Shown here piece after piece: positions 51,378 to 60,900 of a stretch of 64,000 nucleotides of DNA (the stretch's first letter is position 1; the number at the start of each line of letters is the position of its first letter). Source of the DNA: JAJISG01 sp964347345 (GTDB taxonomy: Archaea; Thermoplasmatota; Thermoplasmata; RBG-16-68-12; JAJISG01); contig CAYFYB010000006.1 in NCBI GenBank assembly GCA_964347345.1, positions 1-64,000 on the forward strand, read 5' to 3'. The position numbers were made by a program, and so were the translations under genes. The notes under the pieces were generated by a model. That model had not been told where the DNA came from. It did not search any database and was given only the letters and a program-made list of their open reading frames with translations.

Positions 51378-52196
51378 ATGGTGACCTCCGAGAGCAAGGG
51401 GCTTAGAAGTGTAGTCTGCATCAAGCAGGTGCCAAAGGCCCAGGAACTCCAGATCGACCCCGTGACGAAGACCCTCCGCAGAGCAGGAGTTCCCAGCGAG
51501 ATAAACCCGCCGGACCTCAACGCCTTGGAGATGGCCCTCCAGCTCAAGGACCTCCACGGCGGCGAGGTCGTGGTGGTCACAATGGGCCCGCCCGTCTTCG
51601 TGCCCTCCTTGGAGCACGCCATCGGGATGGGCTGTGATAGTGGCATCCTGCTAACGGACCGCAAGCTGGCGGCCAGCGATACCGTTCCTACCGCCCTGGC
51701 CCTGAGCGAGACCATCCACAAGATCGGTGGCTACGACCTCATATTCTGCGGGGAGGAGACCACGGACAGCTCCACAGGCCATGTAGGGCCAGGAATTGCA
51801 GGACACCTGGACATCCCCCAGATCACCTACGTCTCCGAGGCGACGGTGGCGAACGGGAAGGTCCGGGGCAAGCGCTTCGTGGAGGATGGCTTCGAGGTAT
51901 GGGAGTGCCCCATGCCTACTCTTATCACCGTCAGCTTCGGCTGCAACAGGCCAAGACTCCCCACCCTTACGGGGAAGATAAGGGCAAAGCGGCCCGGTTC
52001 CATCCTTCAGTGGAGTGCAGATGATGTCGGCCTCAAACCAGAGGAGATTGGGCTGAAGGGATCCCCCACCGTCGTTTCGAAGGTGGAGACGGTTAGGCTC
52101 CCGGACAGACAGGGACAGATATACCGCGGGGAGCTCCGGGAGGCAGTGAAGCAGCTTCTCGATAGTCTCGCGGCGGAAGGACTCCTGGAGGTCTGA
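51378..52196 (+). CDS. etfB: electron transfer flavoprotein beta subunit
   Basis: A 272-residue ETF beta subunit from ATG 51378 (GTG 51363 is possible). Signatures are VVCIKQVPKAQELQIDP, EINPPDLNALEMALQL, TMGPPVFVPSLEHAIGMG and the AMP/FAD-contact region GEETTDSSTGHVGPGIAG. Accepts electrons from acyl-CoA or similar dehydrogenases. etfA follows after 3 nt. Confidence 0.93.
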   Translation: MVTSESKGLRSVVCIKQVPKAQELQIDPVTKTLRRAGVPSEINPPDLNALEMALQLKDLHGGEVVVVTMGPPVFVPSLEHAIGMGCDSGILLTDRKLAASDTVPTALALSETIHKIGGYDLIFCGEETTDSSTGHVGPGIAGHLDIPQITYVSEATVANGKVRGKRFVEDGFEVWECPMPTLITVSFGCNRPRLPTLTGKIRAKRPGSILQWSADDVGLKPEEIGLKGSPTVVSKVETVRLPDRQGQIYRGELREAVKQLLDSLAAEGLLEV

Positions 52197-52199
52197 GCC

Positions 52200-53234
52200 A
52201 TGAGCTCAAAGGTCCACCGAGGTATCTGGATCTTCCTGGAGCAGAGACGAGGACAGCTGAGGGAGGTCTCCACACAGCTCATCGGTGAGGGTAGGAGGCT
52301 TGCGGATCGGCTGGGAGTTGAACTCACTGGAGTCCTCTTGGGGAACGATGTGGCCGACCAGACGGAGGAGGCCCTGCAGCGGGGTCTCGACCGGGTCATT
52401 CTAGTGGAGCATGCGCTACTCGACGCATACACCCCACGGCCCTACACGAAGGTGTTGGCCAAACTCATAGAGAAGCACAAGCCCGAAATTGTCTTCTTCG
52501 GGGCGTCGAAGAACGGAAGGGACCTGGGAGGGCGGCTTCACGCTGTCATCCACACCGGCCTGGCAGCGGACTGCGTAGCCTTCGATCTGGACAAGGACGG
52601 GAACCTAGACATGATAAGGCCTGCCTTCGGCGGAAAGAGCCTGGCCCATATCCTCTGCAAGAAGCACAGGCCCCAGATGGCCTCGGTAAGGCCCAACGTC
52701 TTCAAGGTCCCCCCAAGGAAGAAGGGAAGGAAGGGTGAGGTCGTCCGGGAGAAGGTCAATCTGGGGCCTAAGGACGTGGACACCAAGCTGGTGGAGTTCG
52801 TAGAGTTTCACAGACAGGACAAGGTGAGCCTGGAGGATGCAGACATCATAGTATCTGGGGGCTTCGGGTTGAAACACCCGAAGAACTTCGAGCTTCTGGA
52901 AGAGCTGGCCAGGGAGATGAGTGGGGTTGTGGCCTCATCTCGGAAGCCTGTGGACTCTGGATGGGTCCCCAAGGACTACCAAGTGGGCCAGACAGGGAGG
53001 ACCGTCCGGCCGAAGCTCTACGTGGCCGTGGGCATTTCAGGGGCAGTCCAGCACCTGGCAGGGATGCAGGAATCGGAGAAGATCGTAGCCATCAACATGG
53101 ATGCCAACGCCCCAATCTTTGAAATCGCGGACTACGGCATCGTGGGGGACCTCTTCGAAGTCATCCCCGAGATGGTTCGGCAGATCAGGGCCAGGCGGAA
53201 AACGGCGCCCCCAGCTGAGGCTGGCTCCGGCTGA
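52200..53234 (+). CDS. etfA: electron transfer flavoprotein alpha subunit
   Basis: A 344-residue ETF alpha subunit. The C-terminal FAD domain is intact: SRKPVDSGWVPKDYQVGQTG, LYVAVGISGAVQHLAGMQ and INMDANAPIFEIADYGIVGD. With EtfB it shuttles electrons between flavin dehydrogenases and ferredoxin or quinone partners. No fused ferredoxin domain; a bifurcating role cannot be judged here. Confidence 0.93.
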   Translation: MSSKVHRGIWIFLEQRRGQLREVSTQLIGEGRRLADRLGVELTGVLLGNDVADQTEEALQRGLDRVILVEHALLDAYTPRPYTKVLAKLIEKHKPEIVFFGASKNGRDLGGRLHAVIHTGLAADCVAFDLDKDGNLDMIRPAFGGKSLAHILCKKHRPQMASVRPNVFKVPPRKKGRKGEVVREKVNLGPKDVDTKLVEFVEFHRQDKVSLEDADIIVSGGFGLKHPKNFELLEELAREMSGVVASSRKPVDSGWVPKDYQVGQTGRTVRPKLYVAVGISGAVQHLAGMQESEKIVAINMDANAPIFEIADYGIVGDLFEVIPEMVRQIRARRKTAPPAEAGSG

Positions 53235-53326
53235 TTTTCACCTGTCGAGCACAAGTGCACGAGCTTATAAGCAAGGGATGTAATAAATCGCGTTGAAAGG
53301 CTGAGGCTCACGGCAACCACCACGGA

Positions 53327-55117
53327 ATGTCCATGTCACAGAACGAGGTCAGTTGGCGTATTGGCGGCCAGTCTGGCGAGGGCATTGACAGCACTGGAGA
53401 GATTTTCGCCTACTCGATGGCAAGGGCCGGGTTGAACATCTACACCTACCGGGAGTTTCCCTCGAGGATCCGCGGGGGATACACCGGGTACGAGGTTAGG
53501 CTCAGCCCAGAGAAGAGGCCACAGGCAAGGTCCGATGCAATTCACCTCCTCGTGGCCTTTGACCAGGACAGCATCGACCGCAATCTCGATGAGCTGGCCC
53601 CTGACGGTCTGATAATCTATGACAGCTCCTCCTTCCAGGCCCGGATTCCGGAGGGCATAGACGTGGGACTCCACGCAGTCCCGATGGCCCAGGCTGCGAG
53701 AGATTTGGGCAATGTGATTATGAAGAACATGGTCTCTCTGGGCGTTACCGCCGCCCTCCTCGGCTTTGACGTGGAGCACCTCTATGAGGGCATCTCCATG
53801 AGGTTTGGGAGCAAGGGGGAGGAGGTGCTTGAGGCCAATCGAAAGGCCATCTCCCGAGGGCACGAACTAGCCACATCCCTGGGGGTGGAGAACGGTCATA
53901 CGCTGGACGTTCCCGACAATGGCGAGACGAAGGTTCTCCTCTCAGGAAACGACGCCATCGCCTTCGGCGCATTGGTCGCCGGATGCCGCTTCTACGCTGG
54001 TTACCCCATCACCCCGGCAACGGAGATACTCGAGTGGCTCTCGCCTCGCCTCCCCAAGTATGGCGGCGTCGTCATACAGGCCGAGGATGAGATCGCGGCC
54101 GTCATCTCCGCCATCGGCGCCGGTTACACGGGTGTCAGGGCCATGACGGCTACCTCAGGACCTGGCTTCTCCCTCATGACCGAGGCCCTCAGCCTCGCGG
54201 GCATGAGCGAGGTCCCCGTGGTCATCGTGGACGCCCAGAGGGCGGGTCCAAGCACTGGGCTGCCCACAAAACATGAGCAGTCGGACATCGGTCACGTCCT
54301 CTACGGATCGCATGGGGACTTCCCGAGGATAGTCCTCACCCCAGGCAGCGTGGAGGACTGCTTCTACCTCACCTCTGAGGCCTTTAACTTGGCGGAGGTC
54401 CACCAGTGTCCAGTGATCCTACTGACGGATCAGTCCCTCTCTTCATCGAAGATGTCGGTCTCCCCGGAGGAGATCGACCCGTCCAAGGTGGCCATCGAAA
54501 GGGGTGCCGTCATTGAGGAGGAGGACCTGATGGCGACCATGGCCAGCGCCAACGGAGGTACTCCTGAGGGTGTTTTCAGACGGTACGCCATCACGCCCGA
54601 GGGCATCTCCCCTAGAACTTTGCCAGGAACTCCCTACGGACTGCATACGGCCAACAGCACGGAGCACGACGAGACGGGCTACACGACGGAGAACCCTGTG
54701 AAGAGGGTGTTGATGATGGAGAAGCGGTTGAAGAAGGTTGCTTCCCTCTCCGACGGCCACCCGCTCAATCCGGGAGGTGACGTGTACGGTCCGTCGGACG
54801 CATCAATCAACGTATTTGGCATTGGCTCCGTACGCGGTCCCGTGATGGAGGCTATTGATATCCTGAAGGATGAAGGTTTCAAGGCGAAACACATCCAGCT
54901 CAAGATCCTCGCACCCTTCCCCGCAAATCGGGTTAAGGGGCTGCTGCACAGCGGAGCCCGGATCGTCACCGTTGAGCACAACGCCACAGGCCAGCTGGCC
55001 CGTGTCCTGAGGTCTGAGCTGGGAATCCCCAAGGACGAGTTGAGAAGCCTGCTGAAGTTTGACGGTACGCCTTTCAAGCCTCGGGAGGTATGCAGGTTCC
55101 TCAGAGAGGTGGTCTGA
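53327..55117 (+). CDS. korA: 2-oxoacid:ferredoxin oxidoreductase, fused gamma-alpha subunit
   Basis: A 596-residue subunit. The gamma part (about 1–185; RIGGQSGEGIDSTGEIFAYS, FPSRIRGGYTGYEV) is fused to the alpha pyrimidine-binding part (about 200–596; CRFYAGYPITPATEILEW, MTATSGPGFSLMTEALSLAG). With KorB it oxidises a 2-oxoacid, probably 2-oxoglutarate or pyruvate, to acyl-CoA plus reduced ferredoxin. Start 53327 or ATG 53333. A TATA-like gcttataag lies at about 53263–53271. Confidence 0.93.
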   Translation: MSMSQNEVSWRIGGQSGEGIDSTGEIFAYSMARAGLNIYTYREFPSRIRGGYTGYEVRLSPEKRPQARSDAIHLLVAFDQDSIDRNLDELAPDGLIIYDSSSFQARIPEGIDVGLHAVPMAQAARDLGNVIMKNMVSLGVTAALLGFDVEHLYEGISMRFGSKGEEVLEANRKAISRGHELATSLGVENGHTLDVPDNGETKVLLSGNDAIAFGALVAGCRFYAGYPITPATEILEWLSPRLPKYGGVVIQAEDEIAAVISAIGAGYTGVRAMTATSGPGFSLMTEALSLAGMSEVPVVIVDAQRAGPSTGLPTKHEQSDIGHVLYGSHGDFPRIVLTPGSVEDCFYLTSEAFNLAEVHQCPVILLTDQSLSSSKMSVSPEEIDPSKVAIERGAVIEEEDLMATMASANGGTPEGVFRRYAITPEGISPRTLPGTPYGLHTANSTEHDETGYTTENPVKRVLMMEKRLKKVASLSDGHPLNPGGDVYGPSDASINVFGIGSVRGPVMEAIDILKDEGFKAKHIQLKILAPFPANRVKGLLHSGARIVTVEHNATGQLARVLRSELGIPKDELRSLLKFDGTPFKPREVCRFLREVV

Positions 55118-55981
55118 ATGGTTACAGCCAAGGACTACACGCTGCATAGGCCCACCTGGTGTCCGGGTTGTGGCGATTTCGGTATCCTCAAGGCCATGCA
55201 GGTAGCCTGCTCAAACCTGGGGCTGGAACCTCATCAGGTCGTCTTGGTCAGTGGCATCGGTTGCTCCGGTAAGATTACGGATTACTTCAGGGCCTACGGG
55301 TTTCACGGTGTGCACGGTCGCATCCTCCCGCTGGCCATGGGTGTGAAGCTCGCCAACAGGGACCTCACCGTCATTGGAGCTGGAGGGGACGGGGACGGTT
55401 ACAGCATCGGGGGAAACCACTTCCTGCATGCGATAAGGCGGAACGTGGACATCACGTACATCGTCTTTGACAACCATGTATATGGCCTTACGAAAGGTCA
55501 ATCATCGCCGACTGCCAGAGAGGGCTACAAGACGAAGGCCTCTCCCCACGGGGTGGTAGAGGAACCTATGCGTCCTCTCGGTACGGCTCTTTCCTGTGGC
55601 ATCTCTTTCCTGGCCCAGGGTTTCTCTGGGGATGTCAAGCAGCTGACCCGCCTCATCGAGGAGGCAATCCGTCACAAAGGCTTCTCCCTCCTGAACGTCT
55701 TCACCCCTTGCGTCACCTACAACCACGTGAATACGTACGAGTTCTACCGGGACAACATTGTCAATCTGGATGAGGATGGAGGGTACGATCCTAGGGAAAG
55801 GAGGCAGGCCGTGGAGGTGGCCATGGACTTCTCCAAGATCTATACCGGCCTAATCTACGTCGAGGAGAAGCCCTCATACGAGGAGAAGAGTCCCGGTTTC
55901 CCAAAGTTGCCCATCGCCCAGCAGGACATCGCCGTGGAGAGGCATGACTGGCGGAAGGTCTTCCAGGAAGAGTTCGCCTAG
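55118..55981 (+). CDS. korB: 2-oxoacid:ferredoxin oxidoreductase, beta subunit
   Basis: A 287-residue TPP- and [4Fe-4S]-binding subunit. TPP motif GGDGDGYSIGGNH, cluster cysteines in RPTWCPGCGDFGIL and GIGCSGKITDY, and GLTKGQSSPTAREG are all present. Its ATG follows the korA stop directly (TGAATG). No delta ferredoxin subunit is encoded here, so this is the two-subunit type. Confidence 0.94.
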   Translation: MVTAKDYTLHRPTWCPGCGDFGILKAMQVACSNLGLEPHQVVLVSGIGCSGKITDYFRAYGFHGVHGRILPLAMGVKLANRDLTVIGAGGDGDGYSIGGNHFLHAIRRNVDITYIVFDNHVYGLTKGQSSPTAREGYKTKASPHGVVEEPMRPLGTALSCGISFLAQGFSGDVKQLTRLIEEAIRHKGFSLLNVFTPCVTYNHVNTYEFYRDNIVNLDEDGGYDPRERRQAVEVAMDFSKIYTGLIYVEEKPSYEEKSPGFPKLPIAQQDIAVERHDWRKVFQEEFA

Positions 55982-57375
55982 CTCTCCAATATCCTGGTCA
56001 TCCTGTCGGCGTCCAAGAGTTCGTTCAGCTCCTCCTCCGTGAGCACCTTTTCCTTGAGGGCCACGTCTCGGACGGTCCTCCCCTCTGCATAGGCCTTCTT
56101 CGCTACCTCCGCCGCCCTCTCGTATCCCAGACGGGGGGATAGAGCCGTCGCCATGGCCGTGCTCCACTCGACATATGACAGGCACTTCTTCCTGTCGACC
56201 TCAATACCCTTCACGCACCTGTCCGTGAAGGACCGGATGCCACTGGCCGCGATCTGAACGGACTGGATGAGGTTGTAAGCGATAAGCGGCATCATCACGT
56301 TGAGCTCCAACTGTCCCGCCTGAGAGGCATAGGTCACCGTCGCGTCGTTGCCAAAGACCTGAAAGGCGACCATGTTGAGCATCTCAGCCATCACGGGGTT
56401 GACCTTTCCGGGCATGATCGAGGACCCGGGCTGAACCGCCGGCAGCCTGATTTCGGCCAGGCCCGTCCTGGGTCCTGAACTCAACAACCGCAGGTCGTTC
56501 GCAATCTTTGTCAGGCTCACCGCCATGGTCTTCAGGGCGCCACTTACCTCTACGCAAGCGTCAGCATTCTGCATCGCCTCGAACATATCGTCGGGACGCC
56601 GGAACCTGAGGCCTGTCAGCCTGTTAATCTCTCTGAGGGCCAGGTCAGGATACCTCGGGTCCGCGTTGAGGCCGGTGCCGACGGCGGTGCCGCCGATGAC
56701 CAGCTCCTCCAAGGCCTTGGATGTGTCCCTCAGCCGTGACTCGGCGTGTTCAACCATCGTCGCATATCCGCCGAATTCCTGGCCTAATCGGATGGGGACA
56801 GCGTCTTGAAGGTGGGTGCGGCCGATCTTCACGACGTCGTCAAACTCCCTCGCCTTCTTGCGAAGGGCTTTTGCCAGGGTCTGAAGGGAGGGTAGGAGCT
56901 CCCGGCTGATCGCCTCCAGGGCCGCGATGTGCATTGCCACATGGATGGTGTCGTTGGTGGATTGAGCCATATTGACGTGGTCGTTGGGATGGACTGGCTT
57001 GTAGGTGCCCAGTTCGGCGTCAAGCAACTGGTTGGCCCTGTTCGCGATGACCTCATTGGCGTTCATGTTTTGGGATGTCCCGGCTCCTGCCTGGTAGACG
57101 TCCACGACGAAATGGTCGTCGAACTTCCCTTCCATGACCTCCTTCGAGGCCTCGACTATGGCCTGACCAACACCCCTGTCCAGCCGACCTACCTCCATGT
57201 TGGCTCTAGCAGCAGCCAGCTTGATGATTCCCTGGGCCCTTATGAAGCCCCTCTGGAGGCGGAGGCCGCTGATGGGGAAGTTCTCAACGGCTCTCTGGGT
57301 CTGCACCCCCCAGTAGGCCCCTTTGGGAACCCTCACCTCGCCGAGGAAGTCGCGTTCGATGCGATAGTCCACCAT
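55978..57375 (-). CDS. fumC: class II fumarate hydratase (fumarase/aspartase family)
   Basis: A 465-residue enzyme with the superfamily signature GSSIMPGKVNPVMAEM, TNDTIHVAMHIAALE and GTAVGTGLNADPRYP. Fumarase fits the context: mdh and 2-oxoacid oxidoreductase are just opposite, forming part of a TCA cycle. The VVDVYQAGAGTSQNMNANEV segment is also aspartase-like, so aspartate ammonia-lyase remains possible. 3' end overlaps korB by 4 nt (convergent). Confidence 0.88.
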   Translation of the reverse strand: MVDYRIERDFLGEVRVPKGAYWGVQTQRAVENFPISGLRLQRGFIRAQGIIKLAAARANMEVGRLDRGVGQAIVEASKEVMEGKFDDHFVVDVYQAGAGTSQNMNANEVIANRANQLLDAELGTYKPVHPNDHVNMAQSTNDTIHVAMHIAALEAISRELLPSLQTLAKALRKKAREFDDVVKIGRTHLQDAVPIRLGQEFGGYATMVEHAESRLRDTSKALEELVIGGTAVGTGLNADPRYPDLALREINRLTGLRFRRPDDMFEAMQNADACVEVSGALKTMAVSLTKIANDLRLLSSGPRTGLAEIRLPAVQPGSSIMPGKVNPVMAEMLNMVAFQVFGNDATVTYASQAGQLELNVMMPLIAYNLIQSVQIAASGIRSFTDRCVKGIEVDRKKCLSYVEWSTAMATALSPRLGYERAAEVAKKAYAEGRTVRDVALKEKVLTEEELNELLDADRMTRILES

Positions 57376-57428
57376 GAAATCCCTAGGGTCCTATGGGGGC
57401 CTCGTATTTTTAGTCAGCGGGCACGCGC

Positions 57429-57761
57429 TTAGGAACGGGTCTCAGCCCACTTCCCCTCTCCTTCCCAAACCTTTATGAGGAAGGGGAAGCCCAGTCGCTC
57501 CTTCAGGTTGGTCGCCAGGAGTTCGCAGATGTTCTCCACAGAAGGGTACTCCATGAAATCGTTGAGGGCCCTGTGATCGTACTTCATCAGTACCTCTCGG
57601 ACCCTGGCCTTCAAGTCCGCGAAGTCCACCACCATGCCTCCCTTCTTCTCCCCCTCGATGATGACCTCCACCTTGTAGGTGTGACCGTGGAGGCTGCCGC
57701 ACTTCGAGTGTCCGGGAAGGAAGTGGGCACAGTCCATGAACTCAACTACGCCGAGCCTCAT
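57429..57761 (-). CDS. queD: 6-carboxytetrahydropterin synthase QueD
   Basis: A 110-residue enzyme of the 6-pyruvoyltetrahydropterin synthase family. Zinc histidines lie in FMDCAHFLPGHSKCGSLHGHTY, with the catalytic Cys before the HGH; the later DHRALND and PSVENICELL segments are typical. It acts in the 7-deazaguanine pathway leading to archaeosine in tRNA. queC is the next gene upstream on the same strand. Confidence 0.9.
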   Translation of the reverse strand: MRLGVVEFMDCAHFLPGHSKCGSLHGHTYKVEVIIEGEKKGGMVVDFADLKARVREVLMKYDHRALNDFMEYPSVENICELLATNLKERLGFPFLIKVWEGEGKWAETRS

Positions 57762-57772
57762 ACTCCCTTCTC

Positions 57773-58459
57773 CTAAGGGTAGCCTGTATTAAGGCCTTCC
57801 TTGCCAAGGCGAAGGAGCAGGGGGTCTTCCACACCAGCCTCCTCGAAGGCTTCGGCTCGCTGTCTGCACGATAGACACTCACCGCAGGGCTCATCGTTGT
57901 CCCAATTGCAGCTCCAGGTCTTCTCCAAAGGCACCCGGAGTTCCATGCCCAGGCGGATCACCTCGGCCTTGGAGAGGCCCTGTAGGGGATTCACCACCTC
58001 CAAGGGAAGGTTCCGGTGGGTGAGGAGGGCCGTGTCAAAGATCTCGTTAAAGGAGTCAAAGAATCCTTTGCCGGCATCGGGGAAGGTAACGGAGTCTGCG
58101 CCGTTGTGACCGCCCACTATCCATCTGGCACCGTTGACCTCTCCGAAATGCGCGGCGATGGAATAGAAGATGAGGTTCCTGGCGGGCACGTAAGGCAGGG
58201 GGGCGACCTCCAGCAGCGGATTCTCCAGGCCCTCCCCCAGCAGGTCCTCCACGTCCTTCAGGAAGGGCAGATCCACCTCTATTAGCCTCTCCTCACAATC
58301 GCAGAGTCTCGTCAGAGTTCTGACGGCCACCATTTCCTTCTTCGGCCGTATGTAGTAGTGAAAGGTCAACGGATATACCTTCCATCCCTTCTCACGGGCC
58401 AGAAAGAGACTGACAGCGGAGTCGATGCCCCCAGAGAGCAGTACAATGGCTCTATCCAT
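57773..58459 (-). CDS. queC: 7-cyano-7-deazaguanine synthase QueC
   Basis: A 228-residue ATP-dependent enzyme. The PP-loop LLSGGIDSAVSLFLA opens the protein, and the zinc site near the C terminus is CNWDNDEPCGECLSCRQR. It makes preQ0, the precursor inserted in tRNA as archaeosine. ATG 58459 places the PP-loop at the usual distance; upstream ATGs at 58468, 58486 and 58504 would only lengthen the N terminus. Confidence 0.92.
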   Translation of the reverse strand: MDRAIVLLSGGIDSAVSLFLAREKGWKVYPLTFHYYIRPKKEMVAVRTLTRLCDCEERLIEVDLPFLKDVEDLLGEGLENPLLEVAPLPYVPARNLIFYSIAAHFGEVNGARWIVGGHNGADSVTFPDAGKGFFDSFNEIFDTALLTHRNLPLEVVNPLQGLSKAEVIRLGMELRVPLEKTWSCNWDNDEPCGECLSCRQRAEAFEEAGVEDPLLLRLGKEGLNTGYP

Positions 58460-58530
58460 GGAAACCATACTCGCCAAGCAGCCCATCCTATTTCTATGTT
58501 TCATGCGGGACGCTGGAGGAGAGGGAGCAC

Positions 58531-59898
58531 CTATTTGCGTTCTCCCTCGAGGGAATGGTCTAGGGGCTTCCTAGAGACAAATCTTGAAGCTGCGAAGTGG
58601 ACAGCCGCTGACAGGCCAAAGGCGGGTAGGCTGGCGCCCGTGGGCAGGATCTGCAAGAAGGCGATGCTGAGGTACAGAAGAACACCCGCCCCCCAGGCTA
58701 GGAATGCCGGGAGTCGGAGAATTCCGGCAGCCCCATAGAACTCCTCCAGCTTGTACACGGATCGCCTCACCAGGAAGTAGTCTGCGAAGAGTACCCCAAG
58801 GAGGGGTACGAAGGCACCGCCTATCAGGAATAGGAAGTTCTCGTAGGCGAGGGCAGCGGCCCCTTCCAGACCGCCCAGAAGGGTGAGCCACCACCCGAAT
58901 AAAATGGCGGCAGAGGTGATGATAGCGATGAAGACCTTTTGCCTGATTCTTGGGAAGAGGTTCTGCAGACTAACGGCCGTGGAGTAGATGTTGGCAAAGG
59001 CATTGTCCGTCTCGTCTACGAGGAGAAGGAAGAGGGCTATGACCCCCAGGGTGAGGGTCAGTATAGCCCCGATGACGTTGCCCACCCCAAGGATGACGAT
59101 CATGGCGGCTCCCAGAAGGTAGAACCAGGTATTCGAAAGGGTGTAGCCTGTAGCTGTGCCCAAGAAACCTCCCGCCCTTCCCTTCGCGAACCGGTTATAG
59201 TCTGAGACGAGAGGCCACCAGGAAATGGGCATGACTATTACCAGGTCTAGGCCGAGGAGCAGGGAGGCAGCGCTGCTGTCGAAGCCCCCAAATGGGATGG
59301 TTGGCCTGTCAGTGAACAGGATGTAGCTAATCCAGGCCGTAGAGCCGATGACCAGCCATACGGCGAACTTCTCCAACCATTGACGGATGACCACTATGGG
59401 GCCGCCCAAAGCCAGGAGGGCGCAGAATCCCGCGAAGCCGGCGACCAAGACGTAGTTCTCCAGGGAACCCTGAGAGCGGCCGAGGAGCGATGCAGCGGCC
59501 TCCCCCATGACCATTACCTCGAAGGACGCCCATCCCACAAGCTGAAGGACGTTGAGGGTCGTGGGGACGTAGGAGCCCTGTTTTCCGAGAACAGCTCGCA
59601 GGCTTACCATGGAGGGTACGCCATAGTGGCTTCCTATGACCCCGGCGGAAGCCAGCATGAGGCTGCCGATTATGGACCCGACGACTATGAGGAGGATCGC
59701 TTCCACCAGGCTGAGGCCAAACCCGAAGTCGGTCCTCGTTAGCAGGGCCCCCGCGGCCAGGACTAGGAGACCGACCCCTAGGCTGAACCACAGTACCGTG
59801 AAGTCGAAGGGACGCAGGCGTCGCAGATCCTCGGGAACGGGCTCGACTCCCCACTCGGGCGGGAGACGGAGCAAACCTTCCTTACCTTCCGAGGCCAT
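58531..59898 (-). CDS. NCS1-family permease (CodB/CytX-like)
   Basis: A 455-residue permease with about twelve hydrophobic helices (FGLSLVEAILLIVVGSIIGSL, YVLVAGFAGFCALLALGGPIVV). NCS1 proteins import cytosine, purines, allantoin or thiamine and its pyrimidine precursor. Its divergent neighbour is a ThiR-like regulator, so thiamine or HMP is the likely cargo (inference). A shared TATA-like ggtttataac serves a nearly leaderless ATG. Confidence 0.87.
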   Translation of the reverse strand: MASEGKEGLLRLPPEWGVEPVPEDLRRLRPFDFTVLWFSLGVGLLVLAAGALLTRTDFGFGLSLVEAILLIVVGSIIGSLMLASAGVIGSHYGVPSMVSLRAVLGKQGSYVPTTLNVLQLVGWASFEVMVMGEAAASLLGRSQGSLENYVLVAGFAGFCALLALGGPIVVIRQWLEKFAVWLVIGSTAWISYILFTDRPTIPFGGFDSSAASLLLGLDLVIVMPISWWPLVSDYNRFAKGRAGGFLGTATGYTLSNTWFYLLGAAMIVILGVGNVIGAILTLTLGVIALFLLLVDETDNAFANIYSTAVSLQNLFPRIRQKVFIAIITSAAILFGWWLTLLGGLEGAAALAYENFLFLIGGAFVPLLGVLFADYFLVRRSVYKLEEFYGAAGILRLPAFLAWGAGVLLYLSIAFLQILPTGASLPAFGLSAAVHFAASRFVSRKPLDHSLEGERK

Positions 59899-59918
59899 CC
59901 CAACTCCTAAATGGCATA

Positions 59919-59949
59919 GGTTTATAACTTTGTTCTACAACACGGTGTT
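59919..59949. promoter_or_regulatory. divergent promoter with palindrome (candidate ThiR operator)
   Basis: GGTTTATAAC at 59919–59928 reads TATA-like on both strands between the permease and the regulator. Next to it AACACGGTGTT (59939–59949) is a perfect palindrome around a single G. It lies upstream of the permease TATA and near the predicted regulator transcription start, fitting activation of one and autoregulation of the other. Inferred. Confidence 0.4.
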
Positions 59950-59967
59950 CACGACGGAGTTGTTGTT

Positions 59968-60900
59968 TTGATCCTACCGGAAGAGATTGTGGCCAATCGA
60001 GTCCTCCCCACCCTTCGATCCATGCTTGCGGAGCGTCTGGCCCAAAGGGGGTTGAAGGAGAGGGCCATTGCCGTGAGACTCCATCTGACGCAGAGCGCAG
60101 TGAGCAAGTACCTCAGGGGACGCATCCGAAGGGAGCCAACTGTGGAGGAGTCCCACACCTTTCGCTCCCTCGTGGAGAGCCTTGCAGACAGTCTAGAAGA
60201 GGACCGGATGTCTGGCTTTGAGGCCATGGGACGCGTCATGGAAGCGATCCGACGGGAGGAGAACCGGGGGACAGTATGTAGGCTTCATGAGGCTGCCTTG
60301 CCTGCCCTCGTAGGTCTGGGATGCGACCTTTGCGTTCGGGCAGACAGGGAAGAGCGTCTCCAAGAGGAGGAGGTGCTCAGTGATCTTCGCTTGGCCCTTC
60401 GGAAGCTCGAGTCCATGACCGGATTCGCATCCCTCATACCGAACGTAGGGAGCAACATCGCGAGGGCCAAGCCCAGTGCCCAGTCAAGATACGATGTGGC
60501 TGCGGTTCCCGGCCGCATCTTCGAGATGAGGGGTATGGTGCGGGTTCCGACATCTCCTGAGTTTGGTCCCTCTAAGCACGTGGCCGAGGTCGTCCTGGCG
60601 GTCCAGAGCGTTTTCCCTCCCATCTTGGCGGCCATAAACGTGCGCTGGAACGAGGATGTCATGGCTGCCATTCGGTCCCTAGGGTGGAAGGCCCTTGAAT
60701 TTGACCCCGCCTATGAGGGGCGCAGGGAGCGAATCGCCGAGGCAGTGAGGAGGAGCGAGACTGAGCCGCGGGCCCTCTATCACCGGGGCGCCTTTGGCAT
60801 CGAGCCCATCACATACATCCTAGGACAGAGTTCCACTGAACTGGTTGACCATATTCAGGACCTCTTGAATGCCGGTAAGAGATCCAAGCCTGAGACCTAG
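59968..60900 (+). CDS. thiR: ThiR-like regulator: HTH plus ThiN domain
   Basis: A 310-residue protein from TTG 59968. The N-terminal helix-turn-helix is AIAVRLHLTQSAVSKYLRG (about residues 28–50). A cysteine-bearing linker (LVGLGCDLCVRAD) follows. The C-terminal half (about 135–305; FASLIPNVGSNIARAKPSAQ, DVAAVPGRIFEMRGMVRVP, PRALYHRGAFGIEPITYILG) is a ThiN domain, which binds thiamine phosphate in archaeal ThiR repressors. Likely controls thiamine uptake or synthesis. Confidence 0.88.
   Translation: MILPEEIVANRVLPTLRSMLAERLAQRGLKERAIAVRLHLTQSAVSKYLRGRIRREPTVEESHTFRSLVESLADSLEEDRMSGFEAMGRVMEAIRREENRGTVCRLHEAALPALVGLGCDLCVRADREERLQEEEVLSDLRLALRKLESMTGFASLIPNVGSNIARAKPSAQSRYDVAAVPGRIFEMRGMVRVPTSPEFGPSKHVAEVVLAVQSVFPPILAAINVRWNEDVMAAIRSLGWKALEFDPAYEGRRERIAEAVRRSETEPRALYHRGAFGIEPITYILGQSSTELVDHIQDLLNAGKRSKPET

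Noticed and set aside
55978..57375. Aspartate ammonia-lyase rather than fumarase
   Set aside because: Some segments are aspartase-like, but TNDT...AMHIA and the TCA context favour fumarase; kept as an alternative only.
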